Shown here piece by piece: positions 9,701-16,619 of a DNA stretch of 45,625 nt. Origin of the DNA: DATMQA01 sp035566895 (GTDB lineage Bacteria > Verrucomicrobiota > Verrucomicrobiia > Limisphaerales > UBA8199); NCBI GenBank assembly GCA_035566895.1, contig DATMQA010000122.1:1-45625 (forward strand), read 5' to 3'. The notes under the pieces are model-generated. The model was not told where the DNA came from. It did not search any database and saw only the letters and a list, made by a program, of their open reading frames with translations. The translations under genes and the position numbers were made by a program. Within the stretch, counting starts at the first letter, position 1. Every line of letters starts with the position of its first letter.

Positions 9701-9908
9701 TGAAAAAGCGTTCGAAGCGGCCTGTGATGTCAGTCTCGATCTGTTCCGGCGGCATGCCGGAGAAGAAAGTCGCCACGACTACCACCGGGATTTTGATGGG
9801 CGGAAATAAGTCCACCGGCATGCGCACCAGGGTCGTCACCCCCACGACGCACACAATGAGGGAGATGACGATGACCAAATAGGGATAACGAATCGAAAAG
9901 CGAGACAC
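6705..9908 (-). CDS. RND efflux permease (AcrB/HAE superfamily)
   Basis: 1067 residues, full length for an RND inner-membrane exporter of about 12 helices with two large periplasmic loops. The N-terminus (FSIRYPYLVIVISLIVC) is the usual first helix, and PVDLFPPIKIPVV follows as expected. In TM4 the AcrB pair D407-D408 appears as D398-N399 (SRLIDNSVVVLENI). In TM10 the AcrB lysine region reads GIVVSNSILIVDF, so the Lys is Ser. The proton-relay set is thus not AcrB-like, a pattern I associate with a distinct RND subgroup. Substrate is unknown. The start is a GTG at 9908 with no visible Shine-Dalgarno. An 8-base repeat array lies directly upstream. Neighbours supply the membrane-fusion and outer-membrane partners. 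Confidence 0.95.
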   Translation of the reverse strand: MSRFSIRYPYLVIVISLIVCVVGVTTLVRMPVDLFPPIKIPVVVVATFFSGMPPEQIETDITGRFERFFTLASGIDHMESRSLPGVSLIKIYFQPGFNSDSAVTSIANLAMADLRKLPPGTLPPVVLKFDASSLPVCLITLKGEGLKEANLRDLGQYNVRNQVASVPGASVPQPFGGRYRQIMVYVDPLKLESHQLSVMDVVRTVNEANLILPAGDVKIGPFDYNLYANSQVDDVKDINQLPLKTVGNASVLVADVGKAEDGSQIQCNVVRVDGQPSVYLPVLKQGGDANTISVVNGIQEAVGRLLNVPKQLVTKVVFDQSVFVRTAIENLIHEGAIGLVLTGVMILIFLGSMRATAAVFLSIPLSALAAFIALSLGDNTVNAMVLGGLALAFSRLIDNSVVVLENIFRHIELGETPEVAAERGGKEVALPVLAATLTTVVVFFPVLFLYGVSRFLFTALALEVVLSLLASYVVALTVVPLFCAKLIKAHQPHDADGSRRCEEAGKAMEIAGESASSRRRLPGWSQRFNGWFNRKFTRMLDRYEGALNLALLRPLATVLGITGLFLFSLALYPLIGKAYFPRTDPGQFVINLKAPTGTRIERTDQLVEHVEQIVREVVPAKDLRIIVSNIGVTPGFSSIYTPNSGPHTAFVQVGLQEGHHLSSFQYMDRMRARLKHDLPQVSAYFQTGGLVDAILNLGMPAPLDIQVSGMNLEEAHRVATDIAQKIHALPGVSDVLVPQDIDYPALKLDIDRIHASELGLNEKEIVGNVITALTSDGMIAPSFWVDPKSGNDYLLTIQYPEGFVKNLADLASVPLRGARSLRPTRLDTVSHIRHIKAPTEVDHYQLGRIMDVYVSPTGEDLSRVLDGVQTVLRDTKLPEDVRVAVRGSANAMQVSFRSFGFGLILSTLLVYLILVAQFESFLDPLLILLAIPTGLTGVLLTLWTTGTTLNIMSLMGVVMMVGIVVSNSILIVDFTRRLRREGRPLREAVSLACRVRLRPVLMTSLATLIGLLPMATKLGTGSEAYAPLARAIIGGLAVSVVLTVFIVPAAYYLVYRRRETRLKGVTA

Positions 9909-9918
9909 GGGGTCTGTT

Positions 9919-9963
9919 GGTTAAATGGGTTAAAAAGGTTACATGGTTACATCGTTACATGGG
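9919..9963. repeat. GGTTACAT micro-tandem array
   Basis: The plus strand reads GGTTAAAT GGGTTAAAAA GGTTACAT GGTTACAT CGTTACAT GGG. It lies in the spacer between the RraA stop and the RND start, ending about ten bases upstream of the RND GTG. The units are close to the minus-strand units of the array at 133-188. Confidence 0.65.
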
Positions 9964-10016
9964 TGTAGCGGAGCGGTGCGCGATGCGTGAAACGTGGATG
10001 CTTTCATGGGTTCGGC

Positions 10017-10713
10017 TCAAAACCTTTCGTTGGCGACGGCCGCGCGGAGTTTGTCGAGGGAGAATTCCGGGGAGCGGCACAGGGCGATCAGCTCCTGTTC
10101 TTTCGCGCTGATTTGAGCGGCGACGCTGGGAATTCGCGCCGCGATGTCCAGCGGAATGGTTTGCACTCCATGCAGGTCGCCGTGCAGCAGGTCGCCGGAT
10201 TGGATCTTCAGCCCGCCAATCTCAACCGGCTTGCCAAATCTCAACGATATGCACGTACGCATGGGACACGGAAACGCTGCCGGCAAAAAAATGAAACCCG
10301 GCTTTTTCGGCGGCGGGTATGTCGCGCACCGAGCCATTGGTCACCACCCCGGCGCAGTGCAGGGCCCGCAGAATATTCATGTGGACCGCGCCGACCATTG
10401 AACCCAGGCCTGGCCGCGTCGCCACGTCTTCCACCACGACCACCCGGGGCGTGGGCAACGAAAGGACATAGTCCCACCAATCTGTGCGGTCACCGTAGGG
10501 GCCGTCCACGGTGGGCGGAGCGGAGCCCCGGATTTTTATCGTGGCCGCGTAGCCGACCATGGGCGGCAAATTTGGAAGCAGGCAACGAACGCTATGGTCC
10601 ACAAAACCTTCGTTGCGCAGGCGCTCGTGAGAGGTCTCGATGGCGTTGGCCAGGGTGCAGGCGTCCAGCCGGCGCAGAGATTCCAATTGGTCCGGAGTTA
10701 GAGGAGAGTTCAT
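10017..10713 (-). pseudogene. RraA-like / HMG-aldolase family gene with a frameshift
   Basis: The first frame (10713 down to 10222, 163 residues) encodes an RraA-family N-terminal region, including the Mg/substrate motif NGSVRDIPAAEKAG. It stops early after ..YVHIVEIWQAG. The rest of the family fold (FGKPVEIGGLKIQSGDLLHG ... then IPLDIAARIP) continues in another frame down to 10017. One extra base in GAGATTTGG (about 10236-10242) explains the break: without it the text reads HIVEFGKPVEIGG, the normal family sequence. The family includes 4-hydroxy-4-methyl-2-oxoglutarate aldolases and RNase E inhibitor relatives. The ATG overlaps the stop of the upstream MFP gene (ATGA). It may be a real pseudogene, a programmed shift or a sequencing error; the otherwise intact sequence favours a recent event or an error. 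Confidence 0.85.
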
Positions 10714-12041
10714 TGTTGGGCCAGGGAGCTGAGCAATTTCGCTTCCACTTTTTGGCCGGGCTTGACTTGTGACCGCCTGCCAATCAGCACCAAATCGCCT
10801 TCCTTGAGACCGGCAAGGACTTCATATTTCGTCGGGGTTTCCAGGCCCAGGGTGACGGGCCGCTCTTCGAGTTCCTGCTCGCTGTTGACGACATAGACGG
10901 TGGTGTTTTCGTCGGTGGAGATAGCTTCCGTGGGAACGGCCAGCGCCTGGGGCCGTCGTTCCACCTTCAAGACCACCTTGGCATACATGCCCGGCACCAG
11001 CTCCAACTTCGGGTTGGGCACGTCGATTTCCGTGATCATGGTCCGGGTCTCATCGTCCACCTTTTGCGTGACCCGGGAAATGGTTCCCGTGAAGGTTTTG
11101 TCGTTAAGCGATTGCACCCGCACCTCGACCGTATCGCCGAGTTTGATGTCTTTGACGTTGTCAACGGATACCGCGATATCGAGCCGGAGGCGGTAATTAT
11201 CCGAGAGGCACACCAGCGGCATCGATTGAGTGTCCGAGGCCGTGCCCGCTTGGATGAGCGAGCCCGGGTCCGCATAACGATGCGTGATCACCCCGTCAAA
11301 CGGAGCCGCAATCCGGGTGTAGTCGAGCAGCGTTTGGTATTTCTGCGCATCTGCTTTAGCGCCGGCGATGGCGGCTTCGGCAGTGGCGTCCCTGGCCTCG
11401 GCCGCATCCAGCTCCTGTTGAGCAACCAGGTTCGGATGGTCCTTGTTGACCGCCTGGAGACGGGTATAAACCAGGTGCGCGTCCTTGTAATCGGCCTCCG
11501 CCCGCTGTTGCGCTGCTTTCGCCCGCGCCAGCTCGTCTCGCAATTCCGGCACTTCGAGCCGGGCCAAAAGCTGGCCGGTCCTGACCTCGTCGCCGATATC
11601 AACGTTGATCCGGTCCACATAGCCCGAGACCTTGGCGTGCAGCTCGACTTTCAGGTAGGGCCTGAACTCCGCCGGGATGGTGACGGCATTGTAAAGGTCT
11701 TCGCGCACGATCCTGGCCACAGCGACGGGCAGCGCCTGGGCGGGCGTGGGGGCCGTGGTGCTTGATTTGGCCTGAGCGGTCATCAGCCGCCACGCCAGAA
11801 TCGAAATCGCCGCGAGCAGAATAATTCCCCCCGCGCGCCACCCAAGCCGCTGCGCCAGAACAGCCGTCTGCCGGGTTAACTGACGGATGCGCTTCACGAT
11901 TCCTTCTTGGGCAAAGTAGCGCCGGCGTCTCGCCTGCGAGTCAACCCGGGGCGTCTCGCCCGGCAGCCCGTTTGATTCTGGCGGCGGGACGCCACCAAAA
12001 CTCGCGGGCGGGACGCCTCCGCTACTTTTCTCAGTGCTCAT
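10710..12041 (-). CDS. RND periplasmic adaptor (membrane-fusion protein, HlyD/AcrA type)
   Basis: 443 residues. A single membrane helix (about 69-86, GGIILLAAISILAWRLM) anchors it. The lipoyl-like half motifs are HAKVSGYVDRINVDIGDEVR and TRIAAPFDGVITHRYADPGS, with an alpha-helical hairpin between them. A beta-barrel and membrane-proximal domain follow (VPGMYAKVVLKVE; GLKEGDLVLI). It bridges the RND permease and the TolC channel. The gene starts inside the 3' end of the histidine kinase (11-base overlap) and ends overlapping the RraA-like ATG. Oddly, residues about 6-43 (rich in GGVPP, ARRRR) are encoded by an interspersed inverted repeat, giving a long cytoplasmic N-terminal tail not expected in this family. 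Confidence 0.94.
   Translation of the reverse strand: MSTEKSSGGVPPASFGGVPPPESNGLPGETPRVDSQARRRRYFAQEGIVKRIRQLTRQTAVLAQRLGWRAGGIILLAAISILAWRLMTAQAKSSTTAPTPAQALPVAVARIVREDLYNAVTIPAEFRPYLKVELHAKVSGYVDRINVDIGDEVRTGQLLARLEVPELRDELARAKAAQQRAEADYKDAHLVYTRLQAVNKDHPNLVAQQELDAAEARDATAEAAIAGAKADAQKYQTLLDYTRIAAPFDGVITHRYADPGSLIQAGTASDTQSMPLVCLSDNYRLRLDIAVSVDNVKDIKLGDTVEVRVQSLNDKTFTGTISRVTQKVDDETRTMITEIDVPNPKLELVPGMYAKVVLKVERRPQALAVPTEAISTDENTTVYVVNSEQELEERPVTLGLETPTKYEVLAGLKEGDLVLIGRRSQVKPGQKVEAKLLSSLAQQ
11913..12028. repeat. Interspersed inverted repeat inside the MFP gene
   Basis: The ends are 22-base inverted repeats. 11913-11934 begins AAAGTAGCGCCGGCGTC. 12007-12028, read on the minus strand, begins AAAGTAGCGGAGGCGTC. 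They differ at three positions. Between them are more GGCGTCCCGCC and GCGAGACGCC repeats. The whole 116-base block is in frame with the MFP and encodes its N-terminal tail. The TIR-like ends and modular GC-rich core suggest a small non-autonomous repeat element captured as coding sequence. Confidence 0.65.
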
Positions 12042-13473
12042 GATTTTTCTTGTGGTTATTGGCCTGGGTTGACACCAGCGGCAATTCGACGCGAAACCGG
12101 CTGCCCTGGCCGGGTTCGCTGGTGGCTTCGACGCGCCCGTGATGGGCCGTGCAAATGGATTTCACGATGGAAAGGCCCAGGCCCGCTCCCCCTTGGTCGC
12201 GTGAACGCGCTTTATCCACCCGGAAAAACCTCTCGAATACCCGCTGCAGCGCTGCCGGCGGAATCCCGATGCCATTGTCCGCAACCTCGAGGACGGCCTT
12301 GCTGTTCTCGGCCTTGACCGTCAGCGATATCACGCCGCCCTCGGAGGTGTACTTGATGGCATTATCCAGCAAATTGACCACGACTTGTTTTAGTCGCGCG
12401 CGATCACCCTCGACCCACACGCCCATCGAGCCGACGGAGGTCAGGCGAATCTTCTTATCCTCCGCCAGCAGCCCCATCTGGTCAGCGGTCGCCGAAGCCA
12501 GTTGCCCCAGATCGAAGGCGACCCATTCCGCGGCGGCTTCACCCGCATCCAGCCGGGAAATGGCGAAGAGGCCCTCGACGATGTTGGTCAGCCTTTCCAC
12601 CTCCTCGAGGGCGCTTCCCAGCCGCTCGCGCCACTCGGGCGCCATGGCCGATTCCTGCACCAAACCCTCGAGTTCTCCGCGCAAAACGGTCAATGGCGTG
12701 CGCAATTCGTGCGAAGCATCGGCCATAAAGCGGCGCGAATGTTGGAACGCCGCCTCGAGCCGCTCGATCATATGGTTCAGGGCGGTTGAGAGGCGCTGCA
12801 GTTCATCGCCGGTTTGGGCAATGGGCAGCCGTTCGCCCAGGTTGTGCGAGGTGATGCGCTCAGCGCTGGCGGCGATTTCATCGACCGGCGAGAGCGCCCG
12901 CTTCACCAGCAAGTAACCGCCCCCTAAGGCAATCGCAGCCACCACCGGGAGCATCACCACCAGGAAGAGCAGCCACTTGCGCAAGTCGGCCTGCAGCTCA
13001 TCCATCGGCGCGCCGGTTTCGATCAGGTAGCTGGCCCCGGCAGGAGCCTGGAGCCAATGAGCGGTCAACAGCATCTTTCGCCCGCCCAGCAACGGGGCGG
13101 TGCGGGAACTTTCCGTCATCGAGGGCCATACCGGTGGCGGCAACGAGGCCGGATCGAAACTCTGGTCTTTGGGCGCCGCCGAGAGATAGACCAGGAGGCC
13201 ATCCCGCCGCGTGATGCGGACGAACCGGGCATTGAGGCCGGGCGCATACCGTAGCTCGACCTCCTCGCCGACGCGCGCTTCGCTTTGGTGCTGGGTTTCA
13301 TCATGCAGCAACTGCGCAATTTGCCGCGCGCGGCGCAACTGGTTTTCCTGGAGGGCGTTGACCAGCGAGCGTTGCAGCGCCACATAGGTAACCATCCCTA
13401 CCAGCGCGAAGCAGCCGAGCAACAGGCCGGCATACCAGCCGAGCAGTTGGAATTTGAGCGAATGCGGGTTCAT
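12031..13473 (-). CDS. Two-component sensor histidine kinase (HAMP, OmpR-partner type)
   Basis: 480 residues. Helix 1 (about 9-32) and helix 2 (about 167-190) flank a periplasmic sensor region of about 130 residues. HAMP covers about 190-243. The HisKA box is FMADASHELRTPLTVLRGEL with H255. The HATPase has NLLDNAIKY, DNGIGIP and GGAGLGLSIVKSI. It matches the heavy-metal/antibiotic sensor (CusS-like) class. GAGGAA lies upstream of the ATG within the regulator gene, and the two genes overlap by four bases. It presumably phosphorylates the upstream regulator and senses an envelope stress or a pump substrate. Confidence 0.95.
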   Translation of the reverse strand: MNPHSLKFQLLGWYAGLLLGCFALVGMVTYVALQRSLVNALQENQLRRARQIAQLLHDETQHQSEARVGEEVELRYAPGLNARFVRITRRDGLLVYLSAAPKDQSFDPASLPPPVWPSMTESSRTAPLLGGRKMLLTAHWLQAPAGASYLIETGAPMDELQADLRKWLLFLVVMLPVVAAIALGGGYLLVKRALSPVDEIAASAERITSHNLGERLPIAQTGDELQRLSTALNHMIERLEAAFQHSRRFMADASHELRTPLTVLRGELEGLVQESAMAPEWRERLGSALEEVERLTNIVEGLFAISRLDAGEAAAEWVAFDLGQLASATADQMGLLAEDKKIRLTSVGSMGVWVEGDRARLKQVVVNLLDNAIKYTSEGGVISLTVKAENSKAVLEVADNGIGIPPAALQRVFERFFRVDKARSRDQGGAGLGLSIVKSICTAHHGRVEATSEPGQGSRFRVELPLVSTQANNHKKNHEH

Positions 13474-14147
13474 GCCTGTTCCTCACTAATCGAGTAGCCC
13501 GCCCCTCGCACCGTATGAATCAGCTTGGTGGCAAACCCCTCGTCCACCTTGGCTCGCAAATGGCGCACATAAACATCGACGATATTGGTGAGGCCTTCGA
13601 AACTCTCGTCCCAGACGTGCTCGATAATCATCGTGCGGGAGAGGACGCGGCCCGCGTGGGCCGCCAGATATTCCAGCAGCGCATACTCCTTGGCGGTCAG
13701 TTCAATGCGTTTGCCCGCCCGTCGCACCTGTTGGGTCAGCCGGTCCACCTCCAGGTCGGCGACCCGCACGACATGGCTGCGGTTGGCCGGCGGACGCCGC
13801 AGCAGCGCTTTGACGCGCACCAGCAGCTCCGCGAATGCAAACGGTTTGGTCAGGTAATCATCAGCCCCAGCCTCGAAATTCTCCACTTTATCGCTGGTGC
13901 CATCGCGCGCCGTCAGCACCAGCACTGCCGCGCTGCTGTTCTTTCGGCGCAGCCTCCGCAGCAACTCCGTGCCGCCGAGCCCAGGCAGCATCAGGTCCAA
14001 AATGACCGCGTCGTAATCGACACTCGACGCCAGCTCCCAGCCGGAGCTTCCGTCGTAGGCGACATCGACCGCGAATCGTTCTGCCCGGAGGCCCCGGGCC
14101 ACGAAATCGGCCACTTTCTTTTCATCTTCGACGAGCAGCAGGCGCAT
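13470..14147 (-). CDS. OmpR/PhoB-family response regulator
   Basis: 225 residues, normal length. The receiver domain begins MRLLLVEDEKK, with phospho-acceptor D51 (VILDLMLPG), T79 (LVLTA) and K101 (TKPF). A winged-helix DNA-binding domain occupies about 125-222 (LTAKEYALLEYLAAHAG; VDVYVRHLRAKVD; IHTVRGAGYSI). It is the first gene of the six-gene efflux cluster and overlaps the kinase by four bases. It most likely controls this operon. No direct repeats that would mark its operator were found upstream. Confidence 0.96.
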   Translation of the reverse strand: MRLLLVEDEKKVADFVARGLRAERFAVDVAYDGSSGWELASSVDYDAVILDLMLPGLGGTELLRRLRRKNSSAAVLVLTARDGTSDKVENFEAGADDYLTKPFAFAELLVRVKALLRRPPANRSHVVRVADLEVDRLTQQVRRAGKRIELTAKEYALLEYLAAHAGRVLSRTMIIEHVWDESFEGLTNIVDVYVRHLRAKVDEGFATKLIHTVRGAGYSISEEQA

Positions 14148-14654
14148 AAAGCGTTGCGAATTAGACCCTAATTACCATGTCTCCATTAAAAGACGCTGAA
14201 CCGGACGTTAAACTTCGTTCAGATTAGGCCGGGAGGCAAAGCGGGATGATGGATGGTGGATGAACGACTTCTATGGCTGTGACTGAGTCGGCGTTCAAGA
14301 AGTGGCTGGTGGCCGATAGTTCTAAACTGTTGTCAATCGGGTCGGCACGCCGGACGGGCAAAAAACCATGATCCGCCTGCTTTCTGCTTTCTGTTTTCCG
14401 TTTCCTCCTGTTCCTTCTCTCTGGTTACGGATTAATGGATGATGGATTAATTTGAGGGGGGCCGATCGGCGTTGATTCGAGGCTGGTTTTTGCCGGGACT
14501 TCGCCGCAGAGATTTATGAGAGTATAGAGAGCTCATCTGACTTATGGCTACAGGATCACGCCTGATCAACACGGAGCGGAGGATTTGCTCCGGGTGGGCT
14601 ACACCGTCATTTCACAGGGTTAGTATCACCTGGAAGGATTATTCCACAAAACGG
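14148..14654. other. Upstream region of the efflux operon, with GGAT repeats
   Basis: About 500 bases with no supportable gene; the short open frame starting at 14544 has no coding character and runs through the terminator. Micro-repeats are present: 14245-14264 (GGGATGAT GGATGGT GGATGAA) and 14429-14451 (GGATTAAT GGATGAT GGATTAAT). The second block recurs at the cupin gene 3' end (30696-30730). The promoter of the minus-strand regulator should lie here but is not recognisable by eye. Confidence 0.5.
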
Positions 14655-14698
14655 ACAAAAAAACAAAGCCGCCCCGAAAACTGTAACAGGGCGGCTTT
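14655..14698 (-). terminator. Rho-independent terminator, minus strand
   Basis: A perfect 10-bp stem, AAAGCCGCCC (minus strand from 14698) with GGGCGGCTTT (14674-14665), has a 14-base loop. On the minus strand it is followed by GTTTTTTTG. It would end transcripts of the TPR-ModF unit, 240 bases after the ModF-like stop, before they enter the efflux operon promoter region. Confidence 0.8.
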
Positions 14699-14898
14699 GC
14701 CGCGTAGCATGAAAACGGTCTGCCTTCTGTTTAGCATTTCGAATGCCATTTGCCGTTTGCTATCTTCGTTTGCCGGGCGTGCGGGGTCCATCTGTGGTTA
14801 AAATCCTTGATTGCGGCTTTCCGCTCTGCCCGCCAATAGCCCAACCTGCCCGCAAACTGCCTCCTGGACGCGGACAATCGACCGTGGCAAGTGTCGCC

Positions 14899-15004
14899 AT
14901 TTCGTCCTCGCGATGGGTTACGTAAACTAAAGTTACTTAGAAGGGTAGCCGCAACACCCGGGTGATGGCGGGCGGGATTTCGTCCTCGCGATGGGTCACG
15001 TAAA
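14899..15004. repeat. 28-base direct repeat at the end of the ModF-like gene
   Basis: 14899-14926 and 14977-15004 match at 27 of 28 bases (ATTTCGTCCTCGCGATGGGT plus YACGTAAA). The inner-gene copy encodes YVTHREDEI near the C-terminus of the ATPase. The second copy lies just after the stop codon and could still encode YVTHREDEM. It is a partial duplication of the gene end, 78 bases apart. Confidence 0.8.
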
Positions 15005-16619
15005 TCGCAGTCACTGCGCCGCGCCGGATGAGGGCGTCGACCATCTCGACAAAGCGAGCCCGATGAGCGGCGTCCAGGTTCTGGCACGGTTCATCCAGCA
15101 GCAGAAGTTGGGGGCGCTTGACCAGCGCGCGCGCCAGCAGAACCAGCCTCTGCAATCCCGCCGAAAGCGCGAAGAGGGGCGTCGCAGCGAATTTCCGCAG
15201 CCCAAACTTCGCGAGCCATTGGCGTACGGCGGCACGCTGGCGCGCGGTCGGCGGCTCGAACAGCCCGATGGTCTCGTGGAACCCCGACGCGACCACTTCG
15301 AAGCAGGTCGCCGCTTCGTTAAAGTGCAAGTGCAGTTCCGGCGAGACCCAGCCGATGCGCTTCTTAAGTTCCCAAACCGAGTCGCCACTGCCGCGCTGCT
15401 GGCCAAAGACCCGGACATGGTTGCTGTAGGCCTGCGGGTTGTCACCCAGGAGCAAGCTCAGAAGCGTGGTCTTGCCGGAGCCGTTAGGACCCAGCAAGGC
15501 CCAGCTTTCACCGGCACGGACCGTCCAGTTGAGGTCGCGCAGAATGATCGCGGCGCCATAGCGCACAGTGACATTGCGCAGTTCGATCAGGCCGGGCTCG
15601 GCGGAGTCTTTGTGTATTCTATCCGGGGTATGGCGAATTTCGCGCTCGGCAGTGTTGTTTCCCCTCACCCCGGCCCTCTCCCTTGGGGAGAGGGAGGATC
15701 GCTGACTGGGCGTCCGCGAATTTGGCGCGACAGGAATTCGCAAGCGACCGCCTGCGGTTCCCCCTCTCCCCAAGGGAGAGGGCCGGGGTGAGGGGAAAGC
15801 GGCTATCCGAATTCGATTGACTGTGCGCTCGTTCAACCCCGAGAGGATATTGTCGGCCCGAGCCAAAGTCTCCCCGCGCGGTCCCGCGGCCGCCACGCGG
15901 CACTTGTCCAGGCGGAGCAGATGCGTCACTCCACGAGGAATGTCCTCGATGCGGGCGGTGATGAGCAGCACGCGCAAGGGAGTTTTCATGAGCCGGGCCA
16001 GCACGCCACGAAAATGCTGGCAGTTATTCGCATCCAGCCCCGCGAACGGCTCATCCAGAATCAGCAAGCGCAGGGGATGGCACAAGGCGCGCGCCAACTG
16101 GACGCGCTGGGTTTCGCCGTTCGAGAGGGAGAGCAGGCGGCGCGCGAGAAGCGGTTCGATGCGCAGCAGGCCGACTGCGCGCCGGCGTCGCAACTCAAAC
16201 TGCGGCCTCGCCTTCGTGTGCTGGTCCGTGACCTCGAAAGGGTTGAGGTCCATCACCCGCTCGTAGGAGAGAAAGTCCCGGGCCAACAGGCCATGCTCCC
16301 CTTCAAGGCTGTTCCAGCGCGATTGGACTACGGTCTCGTGGACCTCCGATTTGCGGTCCTCGAAAGAGACGTGGCCAATCGACTCCTCCGCACTCAACCT
16401 TGTTGGCGGCCGAAAGTGATACCGGAGTTCCCCCTGTACGAGCGGCAATCGTCCGCGCAGCGCATCGGCAAACAACGATTTGCCGGAGCCGTTCGGGCCC
16501 AGAATGGCCCATTGTTCGTGGCGTTGAAAGACCCACGAGGTCTTCTCGAAAACCAGCTCATCTCCCAGGCGGAAGGTGGCGTTTAGCAGCGACAAGAAAG
16601 GCCGGAGGGCGGATTTCAT
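14937..16619 (-). CDS. ModF/PhrA-like protein with two ABC ATPase domains
   Basis: 560 residues using the ATG at 16619, which overlaps the upstream stop (ATGA); a longer open frame to 16790 would run inside the TPR gene. Domain 1 has Walker A GPNGSGKS, signature LSNGETQRVQLARAL and Walker B LLILDEPFAGLD. Domain 2 has GPNGSGKTT, LSAGLQRLVLLARALV and LLLLDEPCQNLD, with a closing VTHREDE switch region. No membrane helices are present. The two-ATPase plan matches E. coli ModF (about 490 residues), a cytoplasmic ATPase linked to the molybdate locus with unclear function. The extra length is due largely to a palindromic repeat translated between the two domains (about residues 274-321). Confidence 0.85.
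   Translation of the reverse strand: MKSALRPFLSLLNATFRLGDELVFEKTSWVFQRHEQWAILGPNGSGKSLFADALRGRLPLVQGELRYHFRPPTRLSAEESIGHVSFEDRKSEVHETVVQSRWNSLEGEHGLLARDFLSYERVMDLNPFEVTDQHTKARPQFELRRRRAVGLLRIEPLLARRLLSLSNGETQRVQLARALCHPLRLLILDEPFAGLDANNCQHFRGVLARLMKTPLRVLLITARIEDIPRGVTHLLRLDKCRVAAAGPRGETLARADNILSGLNERTVNRIRIAAFPSPRPSPLGRGGTAGGRLRIPVAPNSRTPSQRSSLSPRERAGVRGNNTAEREIRHTPDRIHKDSAEPGLIELRNVTVRYGAAIILRDLNWTVRAGESWALLGPNGSGKTTLLSLLLGDNPQAYSNHVRVFGQQRGSGDSVWELKKRIGWVSPELHLHFNEAATCFEVVASGFHETIGLFEPPTARQRAAVRQWLAKFGLRKFAATPLFALSAGLQRLVLLARALVKRPQLLLLDEPCQNLDAAHRARFVEMVDALIRRGAVTAIYVTHREDEIPPAITRVLRLPF
15658..15798. repeat. Perfect 37-base inverted repeat inside the ModF-like gene
   Basis: 15658-15694 and 15762-15798 are exact reverse complements (37 bases each), separated by 67 bases. 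The element is in frame. On the coding strand its arms give peptides of the type FPSPRPSPLGRGG and SLSPRERAGVRG, between the two ATPase domains. The arm text (CCCTCACCCCGGCCCTCTCC) is of the interspersed palindromic repeat kind. The RNA would form a very stable hairpin within the message. Confidence 0.92.

Noticed and set aside
14544..14801. 85-codon plus-strand open frame
   Set aside because: It runs through the terminator hairpin and has no coding character.
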